64,000 nucleotides of DNA, taken from positions 1 through 64,000 of the forward strand of contig JAOZHZ010000018.1 of NCBI GenBank assembly GCA_026014615.1, read 5' to 3'. The notes below the pieces were generated by a model. The model was not told where the DNA came from, searched no databases, and saw only the letters and a list, made by a program, of their open reading frames with translations. Position numbers and translations under genes: made by a program. Of this stretch, positions 52,241-61,140 are shown in pieces (within the stretch, counting starts at the first letter, position 1; each line of letters opens with the position of its first letter). This DNA is from Candidatus Bathyarchaeota archaeon (GTDB lineage Archaea; Thermoproteota; Bathyarchaeia; Bathyarchaeales; Bathycorpusculaceae).

Positions 52241-54967
52241 CTAGATCTCGGAGGTTTTGGAGAATCTTCGGGCGAAGAACTTGCGGATTTCTTCAGCCAA
52301 AATCACCACAACCGCAAGCGAAATCAGGAAAGCCCAATCACTCAGACCCAAGGGTGTTGTGGTGAAGTACTGGTTCATCAGAGGAACGTAAACCAGCAAT
52401 GCCATGATGCCAATCTGAGCTGTCATGCCAACAAGTATCCATTTGTTGTTCTTAATGCTTGTTTTAAAGATAGATTGTTTGCTCGTTCTGCACGCCAAAA
52501 CGTTGCCTGCTTGAGCAACCACGATGCCAGCAAACGTCATTGTTACACCTTTGATGTAAACTGGATCATCAGTCGCTAAGGGCATTCCAAACTGCCAACC
52601 GCCCGCAGTCCAAGCGCTCAAACAACCAATCATGGCACCAACAGCGATAATTACACCAATGAAAACGGAACGTAAAAGAACCCTGCGAGTAAACAGGCGT
52701 TCCTTGACACTTCTGGGCGGTTCATTCATGATTCCCGCTTCGGGTGGTTCCCTGCTTAACGCCAACGAAGGAATAACGTCAATCGCAAGGTCAATGGCAA
52801 GTACCTGAACCACCAGCAGAGGCAACGGTATACCCAATGCAGCGTAAAGCACGAACGGAATCAGCTCAGCCCAGTTGTGAGAGAACACGTAAACGATGAA
52901 TTTGCGGATGTTCTCGTAAATTGCCCTGCCAGACTCAACCGCCTTCACAATGGACGCGAAGCTGTCGTTTAGCAGGACAATGTCGGCGGCTTCACGGGCA
53001 ACATCAGTCCCTGACGCGCCCATCGCAACCCCTATGTCTGCCTCTTTAAGCGAAGGAGCATCGTTCGCGCCGTCCCCAGTCACCGCCACAATTTCGCTGT
53101 TCTCTTTAAGAACTGTGACAATTCGCAGTTTCTGCTCTGGAGAAACACGCGCAAAAATAACGTTACCCTTCTTGACTTCATCCACCACAGCTTGGTCGTT
53201 CAAGTCATCCAAGTCGACACCGCGAATAACCTGGCAACAGTCACGCTCCACAATGCCAACTTCTTTAGCGATGGCTTCCGCAGTTGGACCATAATCGCCA
53301 GTGATTATCACTGTTTTGATTCCAGCCTGCTTCGCCTGTGAAACCGCGTCTTTGACCTCTGCTCTTGGAGGGTCACGCATAGCAGCTAAACCCACAAGAA
53401 TCAGGTCGTTTTCGACGTCATCGCCTTTGGTGTACTCGGTTTTAGGCATCCTCTTGTAAGCCACGGCTATAACTCTTAAGCCTTGATTGGCGAAGTCGTG
53501 CAGTCGGGTTTCCACCAAAGACAAAGTTTCTTCCGTTAAATCCTGCACTCCATGGTCAACAAGAACCTTTTTGCATAAGTCCAAAACGCTACGTGTCGCG
53601 CCTTTCGTGTAAACGTAAACGTCACCGTTCAGCTTATGAACCGTAGTCATCCGCTTCCGCTCAAAACTGAAAGGCAACATATCCACAATCGGCTTCTCAG
53701 CCAACATGTCCTGACTGTTCAACCCGTATTTTAGGGCAGCAACAAGCAACGCACCATCCGTTGGGTCACCAATTACACCCCAAGCTTTGTTCTTGTCGGA
53801 AGGTGGATTGATTTTGGCGCTGTTGCACATGGAGGATATTTCCAGAAGCTTCTCTAACGAAGCAGTCTCGGATTCCCGCAATGGCTCACCGTCGATTGCG
53901 AAATCGCCCACGGGGCTGTAACCTACACCTGAAACGTCCACAACTTTGTCATGTACCCAAAGCTTGTTAACGGTCAATTCGCCTTTGGTTATGGTTCCTG
54001 TTTTGTCCGTGCAGATAACCGTTACACTGCCCAACGTTTGCACTGCAGATAACCGTTTAACCAAAACATTGTGTTTGACCATCTTCAAAACGTTGATGGC
54101 TAAAGCGCTGGAAACCGTGACCTGAAGCCCCTCGGGAACACAGCAAACCATCACTCCAATCATGAAAAAGATGCTTTTAGACAACTCAACGTTAAGCACC
54201 AAAGTGCTTATCAAAAAGAAAACAGTCCCAACAGCAATTGCAATGAAAAAGTCATACTTCGCGGCTAGCCCGATTTCTTTCTGCAGAGGACTATCTTCCT
54301 CGCGGATGGTCTGGGTTAAGCTTGCGATTTTGCCGAACTGGGTATTCATGCCGGTTGCGTAAGCCACCGCTTTACCTTGACCCTTCGCCACACTTGTACT
54401 CATAAAAACAAGGTTGGGCGAATACAAGTACGCCTTCTCCACCGTTTTTACGGTCTCAGCCACACGCGGTTGCGGCTCGGATTCTCCAGTCAACGGAACA
54501 TTGTTAGTCCACAAATCAAACGCTTCAATCAACCGCGCATCCGCAGGAACACGGTCACCTTCCTCCAAGAAGATAACGTCACCTGGAACAATTTCCTGCA
54601 CCAATATTTTTTTGAGTTCGCCGTCGCGGTAAACTTTGGCGTATTGCGGCATCCAACTCTTTAGAGTGGACATGGCTTTTTCTGCCCGTGATTCTTGGAA
54701 GAGGCTGAAGAAGATGTTCATGAGCACAACGGCAAGAATAATTAAACTTAATTCTGGGCTGCCGCTGATGAAAGAGAGGAAACTGGCGAAAAGCAGAAGA
54801 ATGCCGAACAAGTCTCTGAAATGCTTAATGAACTTGTAGATAAATGGAATCTGTCGCTTCTCAAACAACTTGTTTAAGCCGTACTTTTTGAGGCGAAGTT
54901 TAGCGTCTTCACTAGTTAACCCGTCAGGGGATGCATTCAAATCATCGAAGACATCTTTAAGCTCCAT
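52241..54967 (-). CDS. P-type cation-transporting ATPase (type II)
   Basis: Ion pump with LTGESEPQP, phosphorylation site ICTDKTGTITKGEL, KGATRSVLDLC, TGDYGPTAEAIAKEVGI and the hinge TGDGANDAPSLKEADIGVAMG. The membrane helix M4 carries VPEGLQVTVSSALA, as in Ca2+ and Na+/K+-type pumps; the C-terminal helices are in the order of type II ATPases. The ion could be Ca2+ or Na+. I take ATG 54967 as the start, since MELKDVFDDLNASPDGLTSE fits the family; TTG codons at 54985 and 55036 give longer forms. Confidence 0.9.
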   Translation of the reverse strand: MELKDVFDDLNASPDGLTSEDAKLRLKKYGLNKLFEKRQIPFIYKFIKHFRDLFGILLLFASFLSFISGSPELSLIILAVVLMNIFFSLFQESRAEKAMSTLKSWMPQYAKVYRDGELKKILVQEIVPGDVIFLEEGDRVPADARLIEAFDLWTNNVPLTGESEPQPRVAETVKTVEKAYLYSPNLVFMSTSVAKGQGKAVAYATGMNTQFGKIASLTQTIREEDSPLQKEIGLAAKYDFFIAIAVGTVFFLISTLVLNVELSKSIFFMIGVMVCCVPEGLQVTVSSALAINVLKMVKHNVLVKRLSAVQTLGSVTVICTDKTGTITKGELTVNKLWVHDKVVDVSGVGYSPVGDFAIDGEPLRESETASLEKLLEISSMCNSAKINPPSDKNKAWGVIGDPTDGALLVAALKYGLNSQDMLAEKPIVDMLPFSFERKRMTTVHKLNGDVYVYTKGATRSVLDLCKKVLVDHGVQDLTEETLSLVETRLHDFANQGLRVIAVAYKRMPKTEYTKGDDVENDLILVGLAAMRDPPRAEVKDAVSQAKQAGIKTVIITGDYGPTAEAIAKEVGIVERDCCQVIRGVDLDDLNDQAVVDEVKKGNVIFARVSPEQKLRIVTVLKENSEIVAVTGDGANDAPSLKEADIGVAMGASGTDVAREAADIVLLNDSFASIVKAVESGRAIYENIRKFIVYVFSHNWAELIPFVLYAALGIPLPLLVVQVLAIDLAIDVIPSLALSREPPEAGIMNEPPRSVKERLFTRRVLLRSVFIGVIIAVGAMIGCLSAWTAGGWQFGMPLATDDPVYIKGVTMTFAGIVVAQAGNVLACRTSKQSIFKTSIKNNKWILVGMTAQIGIMALLVYVPLMNQYFTTTPLGLSDWAFLISLAVVVILAEEIRKFFARRFSKTSEI

Positions 54968-55564
54968 AGACGCAGCTTTTTCCAAGACAACTCCGCCAAA
55001 AACCTTTAAACTAAGGTAACCTTTTACGAACTCCAATCGAACCGATGCATGATCATATGCTCGGCCGATAGACCTTTAATCAGCGAGCCTTTTCCGCTGA
55101 ACGAAACAGATTGAAAGCACATTAACAGTCAACCTCGATGATTAACCCTTCGTATTAACAGCCGTTTCGCTTTTTAAGCTGTTTGTTTTTTGGTACATTA
55201 TCAGAGCTTGCTTTTAAACCAATCGGACAAGGATAACAAATTACTTATTCAAATTGCTTCCGAACGAAAAGGCGTAGCCAATTTCCACAACTTTTCACTT
55301 AACGGCTATAGAAAAACAGGGAAAAAACAACCGCCAAAAATTGAGAACTTTCAAATTTCCCAGAAAACAGCAAATTATACGAAAAAATACATGATTTTAT
55401 TTAACCAAAGCATTCTCTTAACATGTGCCATAAAGTTAATAGGTGACAGTCTCAATTTCCATGTAGCTTACCTCTTTAAGAGAGACCAGTAAAATGGTTC
55501 AACCAGTTAAAAAAGGGACATTACAGGTTAATAATGATTCATAAAAAATGGAGAATGCACAGTT
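54968..55564. other. Spacer without recognisable gene
   Basis: This divergent spacer between the P-type ATPase and EF-2 holds a 100-codon open frame (55190-55492) rich in lysine and asparagine with no family features, no ribosome site and no homologue I recognise. CCTTAGTTTAAAGG near 55002-55015 may be the TATA region of the ATPase gene. I see no RNA gene or repeat. Confidence 0.5.
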
Positions 55565-57781
55565 ATGGCACGTTATAGACAAACCGAAGAAATCGTTAAA
55601 CTGATGGACAACCCAAAGATCATCAGGAACACCAGCATTATCGCGCATGTTGACCATGGGAAAACCACCCTTTCCGACAGCCTCTTGGCGGCTGCAGGCA
55701 TCATCAGCACACAAACTGCTGGTCAAAAATTGTTCTTGGACTCTTGGGATTTAGAGCAGAAACGTCAAATGACCGTTTTCGCCTCAAACGTCAGCTTGGT
55801 TCACACGTTTAATGACCAAGACTACCTCATCAACCTCATCGACACCCCTGGACACATTGACTTTTCAGGTGCCGTAACCAGAAGCCTCAGAGCCGTTGAC
55901 GGTGCCCTCGTGGTTGTGGATGTGGTTGAAGGACCCATGACGCAGACCGAAACCGTGTTGATGCAGGCTCTGCGTGAACGTGTCAAGCCACTTTTGTTCA
56001 TCAACAAGGTTGACAGGCTCATAAAGGAAATCAAACTTACACCACAAGAAATTCAGCGCAAATTCGCAAAGATTCTGCTCAGAGTAAACACCCTCATCGA
56101 GAAATACGCGCCACCCGAACACAAAAAGGACTGGCAAGTCAAAATCGAAGACAGCCGTGTAGCATTCGGCTCAGCCCTCCACAAATGGGGTTTAAACCTT
56201 AACCACATGAAACTAAAGAAAGTCAGCTTCCAAGACATCATCGACGCTTATACAGGCGAATATCAAGAAGTCGGCAGAAAAGTCGACGCACTCAGCAAAA
56301 AAGCGCCCTTACCTGAACCCATCTTGGACATGTTCTGTGAACATCTCCCAAGCCCATTAGAAGCACAACCATACAGGCAACCTCAGATTTGGCCAGGTGA
56401 CGTAGAAAGCCCTGTTGGTCAAGGCATGGCGAAAGTTGACCCGAAAGCTCCCCTGCTCATGTGTATTTCAACCATTGAAGTTGACCCTCACAGCGGAACA
56501 GTCGCCATTGGCAGAATTTTCAGCGGTGCAGTCACAAAAGGCAAAACCGTCCAGTTAGTCAGCAGCCACAATAAAGGTCAAGTTCAGCAGGTTTTCATGA
56601 GCATGGCAACTGACCGAGTAATCGTTGACCGTGTTCCAGCGGGCAACATCGGCGCCATTTCAGGTTTACCCTCTATCCACGTAGGCGAAACCATCGCCGA
56701 AGAGGGCATAGAAGTGCACTCATTTGAAGGATTACGTTACGTTTCTGACCCAGTCGTCACCGTGGCCGTTGAACCTGAAGACGTGAAGGACTTACCGTTG
56801 TTTGACAAGGTTATGCATAAGCTCACCACGGAAGACCCGAACCTTCACTTCCTCATGAACAAGGAAAGTGGCGAATTCCTACTGTCAGGTATGGGTGAGC
56901 TTCACTTAGAAATTACCGCGTACCGTCTGCAGGAAGCAGGCTTGAAAGTGAAGTTAAGCGAGCCCATCGTAATTTACCGCGAAACCATAAGCCACGATTA
57001 CAAGGGTCCAGCAATCATGGGTAAAAGCCCCAACAAACACAACAAACTCTGGATAACCATTGAAAAGCTGTCTGACGACGTGATTGAAGCCATTAAGTCA
57101 GATAAAATCACGGACATGCAAAGCAAAGACGAAAGGACAAAGATTCTCAGAGAACTTGGCTGGGCACCTGAAGACGCAAAAGGCGCAGTCGCAGTCGAAG
57201 AAAACAACATCTTAATCAACCGCATTAAAGGACGCCAATACGTCGACGAAATCATGGACCACATCAAAACGGGTTTCCGCGAAGCAGTCCACACCTCACC
57301 TTTAGCCAAAGAACCAGCATACGGCTTAAAAATCAACCTAGAAGACATCACCCTACACGAAGACCCAGTCCACAGAGGCCCCGCACAGGCTATCCCGATG
57401 ACTTGGAGACCCATCTACTGCGGTATTCTGCTCAGCAACCCCAAACTGCTCGAACCCCTACTGAGCTTCGAATGTAAGGTTCCAAGCGAATTCGTCAGCT
57501 CCGTAATTACACTGCTCAACAAACGCAGAGGCAAAATCTTAGATATGCCCTCAGAAGACGACATGATAACCGTCAAAGCCGAAATGCCAGTTTCCGAAAG
57601 CTTCGGAATCGCCGACATCCTTCGAAGCAGCACACAAGGCAGAGCTTTCTGGGCAACCCAATTCAGCCGTTGGGCACCAGTCCCAGAACAGATGCAAGGC
57701 GACACAATCAAAGCCATTCGCGAACGCAGAGGACTCTCACCAACACCGCCGAAACCAGAAGAATACTTCGAGAACGAGTAA
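55565..57781 (+). CDS. fusA: Elongation factor 2
   Basis: Translocation GTPase of archaeal translation. G motifs AHVDHGKTTLSDSL, DTPGHIDF and NKVDRL are present, and the diphthamide histidine lies in HEDPVHRGPAQAIP near residue 600. The 738-residue length is normal for archaeal EF-2. The protein begins MARYRQTEEIVKLMDNPKIIRNTSI, a standard archaeal start. T-rich sequence follows the stop. Confidence 0.97.
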   Translation: MARYRQTEEIVKLMDNPKIIRNTSIIAHVDHGKTTLSDSLLAAAGIISTQTAGQKLFLDSWDLEQKRQMTVFASNVSLVHTFNDQDYLINLIDTPGHIDFSGAVTRSLRAVDGALVVVDVVEGPMTQTETVLMQALRERVKPLLFINKVDRLIKEIKLTPQEIQRKFAKILLRVNTLIEKYAPPEHKKDWQVKIEDSRVAFGSALHKWGLNLNHMKLKKVSFQDIIDAYTGEYQEVGRKVDALSKKAPLPEPILDMFCEHLPSPLEAQPYRQPQIWPGDVESPVGQGMAKVDPKAPLLMCISTIEVDPHSGTVAIGRIFSGAVTKGKTVQLVSSHNKGQVQQVFMSMATDRVIVDRVPAGNIGAISGLPSIHVGETIAEEGIEVHSFEGLRYVSDPVVTVAVEPEDVKDLPLFDKVMHKLTTEDPNLHFLMNKESGEFLLSGMGELHLEITAYRLQEAGLKVKLSEPIVIYRETISHDYKGPAIMGKSPNKHNKLWITIEKLSDDVIEAIKSDKITDMQSKDERTKILRELGWAPEDAKGAVAVEENNILINRIKGRQYVDEIMDHIKTGFREAVHTSPLAKEPAYGLKINLEDITLHEDPVHRGPAQAIPMTWRPIYCGILLSNPKLLEPLLSFECKVPSEFVSSVITLLNKRRGKILDMPSEDDMITVKAEMPVSESFGIADILRSSTQGRAFWATQFSRWAPVPEQMQGDTIKAIRERRGLSPTPPKPEEYFENE

Positions 57782-57784
57782 GCA

Positions 57785-57865
57785 ACTCTTCTCCTTTCTT
57801 TTCTCTTATTTTATAGTTTGCAGTTTTTGTGTCCGTTTCGGATAAGTTTTCTTTTTGGTTAAGCG
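57785..57865 (+). terminator. T-rich termination region after EF-2
   Basis: Several runs of four or five T (TTTCTTTTCTCTTATTTTA, GTTTTTGTG, TTTTCTTTTTGG) follow the EF-2 stop. Archaeal RNA polymerase stops at such oligo-U stretches without a hairpin. No stem is evident. Confidence 0.4.
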
Positions 57866-57988
57866 AAAGCGAGTTGTAAGTTTGGAAACTGCTAAAGTTG
57901 TTTTGAAGGCTATGCTTCTCTATATGTAGAAAACATGTTGATTCCTCCGCCATTTTTTAGTGGTTAAATTTTTAAGGCGACGCACAGA

Positions 57989-58750
57989 ATGTTTTCCGAA
58001 GGGTCAAGGGACATGTGGGACTTACTTTCGATGTGGAAAAAGCCAAAAATGATCGCGTTTGTAGTTTTAACTGCGGTCTTATATGTTGCCTTGCTGTATC
58101 CGTTTCAAGGGCTCACCGCGTTTGGCGGCTACGCGGATTTTGGTCGAGTCGGCGTTGGGGTGCCTGTTGCTTTTTCGTTTCTGTTTGGTCCCGCGGCTGG
58201 GTGGGGTGCAGCTATAGGTAATGTTGTTCGAGACATTGTTGAAGCACATCTGGACGCGTCAAGTTTTTTCGGTTTTGTGGGTAACTTGATTATTGGGTAT
58301 GTCCCCTTTAAACTGTGGAGTGCCCTGACGTCTGAAAAGCCTGACTTGAGAAGTCTAAAGAAGTTTGGGTTGTTCGTGGGTGTCTCAGTGTTAGCCTGCG
58401 TGTTGTGTGGTTTGACTATAGGGTGGGGTCTCTACTGGTTAGGGTTCACGCCGTTCATGCCTACAGCAGCCATAATCGCGATAACAAACTCTCTCTGGGC
58501 GATTGTTGCTGGGTCAATCCTGCTTGCAACGACGTACAACTATGTAAGTAAACGTAAACTGCTTCATCAAGACATCCTCGGCAAAACAGAAAACGTAAAA
58601 CAAGGCAACCAAAAAGGCGTGGCTATTCTGGCGTTGGTTGCAAGTTCAGTATGCTGCTTCGCGGTTGGGTTAACTTTTGATTTTACTCCTTTAATGTTGT
58701 TGCCCTTTGTGGCAGCGACCCTGATCTTCGCAGCAGTTTCTTGCCGCTAA
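57989..58750 (+). CDS. Integral membrane protein, ECF S-component-like
   Basis: About 253 residues with six or seven hydrophobic segments. The segment GVGVPVAFSFLFGPAAGWGAAIGNVVRDI resembles the core of ECF transporter substrate-binding (S) components such as the vitamin/queuosine-precursor group (QueT/BioY-like fold), where small-residue helices line the substrate site. No ATPase or T-component gene is adjacent; it may use a shared module elsewhere. Substrate unknown. An alternative start is ATG 58013. The last 50 residues hold two further helices not typical of S-components. Confidence 0.65.
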   Translation: MFSEGSRDMWDLLSMWKKPKMIAFVVLTAVLYVALLYPFQGLTAFGGYADFGRVGVGVPVAFSFLFGPAAGWGAAIGNVVRDIVEAHLDASSFFGFVGNLIIGYVPFKLWSALTSEKPDLRSLKKFGLFVGVSVLACVLCGLTIGWGLYWLGFTPFMPTAAIIAITNSLWAIVAGSILLATTYNYVSKRKLLHQDILGKTENVKQGNQKGVAILALVASSVCCFAVGLTFDFTPLMLLPFVAATLIFAAVSCR

Positions 58751-58776
58751 AATGACCTTCTTTATTCATCAGCCAG

Positions 58777-59337
58777 TTACGCTTCAATGAAGGAGGCAGA
58801 ATGTTTCGCTAGTTCATTTGGAGAAATGGGTCCAATTCTACAAAGCAGTTCAGCTTCATGCCCATCGTTCTCGAAGTCTTCTTCGCTAAACAGCATCGTC
58901 TTTTCACATTTTGCGTTAAGCAGCTTGGCTAATTCGCAAAAGTTATTTTCAGAAAATTGGTTAGACGGGTTCACGGTGCCCTCAAAATAAGCAACCCTCA
59001 ACGTCTTAATCTGGTGCAAAAGCATCCGCCGCTGAAGCCCGTACCCTCTGTAAGCGTCATCCACCACGGCTTCCCAACTGAAGAAAGTGTCGGGTCGACT
59101 CCGCGGGACATACCCTGAAGAAAAAGCAACTATTCTGTCTTCGTGCTCGACTACGATGCAGGTGTCCGAGAAGTCTTTAGCAAGCAGAAAATATGTGTAT
59201 CGGGAGTTTAACCCGACGTAGGGTCTGTTTGCGACCAGCAGTTTGTAGACGTTTTTGATGTCTTCAGTTTTGACGCTTCTCACGGTGAATTGCAGTTCGT
59301 TTTTTTTAGGTTTTTTTGGCTTTGGGGCTTTTTGCAC
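58777..59337 (-). CDS. EctA-like N-acetyltransferase, probable beta-lysine acetyltransferase
   Basis: GNAT-fold enzyme. The block [44 protein letters not shown] and [15 protein letters not shown] follows diaminobutyrate acetyltransferase (EctA), with the acetyl-CoA site in the RGxGL region. The gene overlaps the lysine 2,3-aminomutase by 32 bases and no ectB or ectC is nearby. I infer that it acetylates beta-lysine to N-epsilon-acetyl-beta-lysine, a compatible solute of archaea, the job done by AblB elsewhere. Start is GTG 59337. A lysine/proline-rich stretch (residues 3-12) opens the protein. Confidence 0.75.
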   Translation of the reverse strand: MQKAPKPKKPKKNELQFTVRSVKTEDIKNVYKLLVANRPYVGLNSRYTYFLLAKDFSDTCIVVEHEDRIVAFSSGYVPRSRPDTFFSWEAVVDDAYRGYGLQRRMLLHQIKTLRVAYFEGTVNPSNQFSENNFCELAKLLNAKCEKTMLFSEEDFENDGHEAELLCRIGPISPNELAKHSASFIEA

Positions 59338-60661
59338 TATGTTTTTCCCTTCGCTTCAAGCGGCTGTTTCCCTGAGGTATTAGAGATATTGCTCCGTCAG
59401 AGTCCGAAAGCAACCGTTCAATTCCGATAAAGGGTCTTTCGTGAGCTTCATCTAGCTTTAGCTGCAGAACACAGTCTTTGCAGTTTCGGTCACAGAAAAC
59501 AGGTTCATAACTGTCGGGTTCCTTGTATGTGGTAATTACGCCTTCGTAGTTACGTAAGACAACCTTGTTGGTTGACCACGAAATGATGTAGTTGGGCATA
59601 ACGGGGATTTTTCCGCCGCCGCCTGGAGCATCTATGACGTAGGTGGGTACGGCGAAGCCGCTGGTGTGCCCCACTAAACTCTCGATTATTTCTATGCCTT
59701 TTCCGACCGGGGTTCTAAAATGTGTAAGCCCTTCGGAGAGGTCACATTGGAACAGGTAGTAGGGTCGTACTCTGTTTTGGACAAGCTTTTGATTAAGCTT
59801 CTTTATTATTTGAGGACAATCATTCACGCCTGCAAGAAGCACCGACTGATTCCCCAAAGGAATTCCTGCATCGGCTAGTTTTCGAAGGGCTTCCTGCGCG
59901 GAATGGGTGAGTTCTCGGGGGTGATTAAAATGAGTATTCAGCCAAAGCGGATGATGCTTTTTGAGCATTCTTACAAGCTTATCAGTTACTCGGTACGGCA
60001 AAACAACAGGTGTTCGAGTACCGATACGAATTATCTCAACATGCGGAATCTTTCGCAGTTCAGTAAGAATCCAGTCCAGATAAGAGTCAGGCAACAAGAA
60101 GGGGTCGCCACCTGAAAGCAGTACATCTCGAACCTGCGGGCTATCTCTGATGTAATTGATGCCTGCTTCTATGTGGTCCCTTGAGGGGATGTAGTCGGGG
60201 TCACCGACTTTTCTTTTCCGAGTACAATGCCTACAATACATTGAACAACGGTTGCTCACTAAGAAAAGGACACGGTCAGGGTACCTGTGGGTTATGCCTT
60301 TAACTGGGCTATCTTTGTCTTCATGCAGAGGGTCAGACATGTCATATTTAGAAATTATAAGTTCAGCCGGATTCGGAAAAGATTGTTTAAAAATGGGGTC
60401 ATTACGGTAATTATGCTTGTCTATCAACGAAGCATAATAAGGGGTTATACTCATCGGAAATTTATTCATAGTGTCTTCAAGTTTTTTCCGTTCCCGTTGA
60501 GAAAAAGTGATTCCAGTTAACTTTTCAAAAGCAGCTATGGTTCGAATCGAATTCGCTAGCTGCCATTTATAATCCCGCCAATTACTGTCCAAAGCGTATT
60601 TAGTTGAGCTCACTGCGACAGTTTGAGGACGAGCAAATTTTTTGATTTCTTTAGTTTCCAT
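59306..60661 (-). CDS. ablA: Lysine 2,3-aminomutase (radical SAM)
   Basis: Converts L-lysine to L-beta-lysine with SAM, a 4Fe-4S cluster and PLP. The cluster motif is CSMYCRHC (CxxxCxxC, residues 139-146), followed by [48 protein letters not shown] with the substrate aspartate, and the PLP lysine in [15 protein letters not shown] all match lysine, not glutamate, aminomutases. A C-terminal Cx2-3C cluster ([10 protein letters not shown]) fits the zinc site. Start ATG 60661 after GGAG. With the acetyltransferase it forms a two-gene osmolyte operon. Confidence 0.92.
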   Translation of the reverse strand: METKEIKKFARPQTVAVSSTKYALDSNWRDYKWQLANSIRTIAAFEKLTGITFSQRERKKLEDTMNKFPMSITPYYASLIDKHNYRNDPIFKQSFPNPAELIISKYDMSDPLHEDKDSPVKGITHRYPDRVLFLVSNRCSMYCRHCTRKRKVGDPDYIPSRDHIEAGINYIRDSPQVRDVLLSGGDPFLLPDSYLDWILTELRKIPHVEIIRIGTRTPVVLPYRVTDKLVRMLKKHHPLWLNTHFNHPRELTHSAQEALRKLADAGIPLGNQSVLLAGVNDCPQIIKKLNQKLVQNRVRPYYLFQCDLSEGLTHFRTPVGKGIEIIESLVGHTSGFAVPTYVIDAPGGGGKIPVMPNYIISWSTNKVVLRNYEGVITTYKEPDSYEPVFCDRNCKDCVLQLKLDEAHERPFIGIERLLSDSDGAISLIPQGNSRLKRREKHSAKSPKAKKT

Positions 60662-61140
60662 AATCACAACTCCGATAGGAACAAGCAGAAGCGACGTCCT
60701 GAAGCCACTTGAGCTTGTTTTTTCTGTACATTTGTTCGCTGTTTTGCAATTGGTATAACTTATCTCTTATATATTTTCTGTTGAACACTAGATAAACCGG
60801 TAATAAAGGCAGTTCAACCCATTTTCATCCAAAGCACAACAAAAAAACCACGCAGGTTACCCTCTTCGTTGACCAAACGTAACCAACGCAACCCAAAAAC
60901 AGTCAAAGCTATGCTAACAAACAGCCTAGGCGACACGTAATCCAGCTTGTTGAGGTAAACCCAAAACAGCTACAAACAGACGACGTCTGTCTTTCAGATT
61001 TCATTTTTCACTTAACAACATAAGTATTAAAACAAATCATCCAATAGCTGAAGTTCTGCAATTGAATTTAGATTTTTTTGCCGAAAAACCTTATACCACC
61101 AAAAACCTTCCCATTAGTTACTATTTCGTTGGGGAATCTG
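60662..61140. other. Divergent spacer between ablA and uvrB
   Basis: No gene seen. It holds a perfect 15-base inverted repeat at 60976-60990 (ACAGACG-A-CGTCTGT) and an AT-rich AAGTATTAAAAC near 61021-61032 that could be the uvrB TATA region. The rest is unremarkable AT-rich spacer. Confidence 0.5.
60976..60990. promoter_or_regulatory. Perfect 15-bp palindrome upstream of uvrB
   Basis: ACAGACGACGTCTGT is two 7-base arms around a central A. It lies about 40 bases upstream of a TATA-like sequence (61021-61032) and about 150 bases before the uvrB start. It may be an operator, perhaps for damage response, or the terminator of an unseen transcript (TCTTTCAG follows). It does not match the bacterial LexA boxes. 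Confidence 0.35.

Noticed and set aside
55190-55492. 100-codon frame before EF-2
   Set aside because: AT-rich spacer composition, no ribosome site, no recognisable fold or family.
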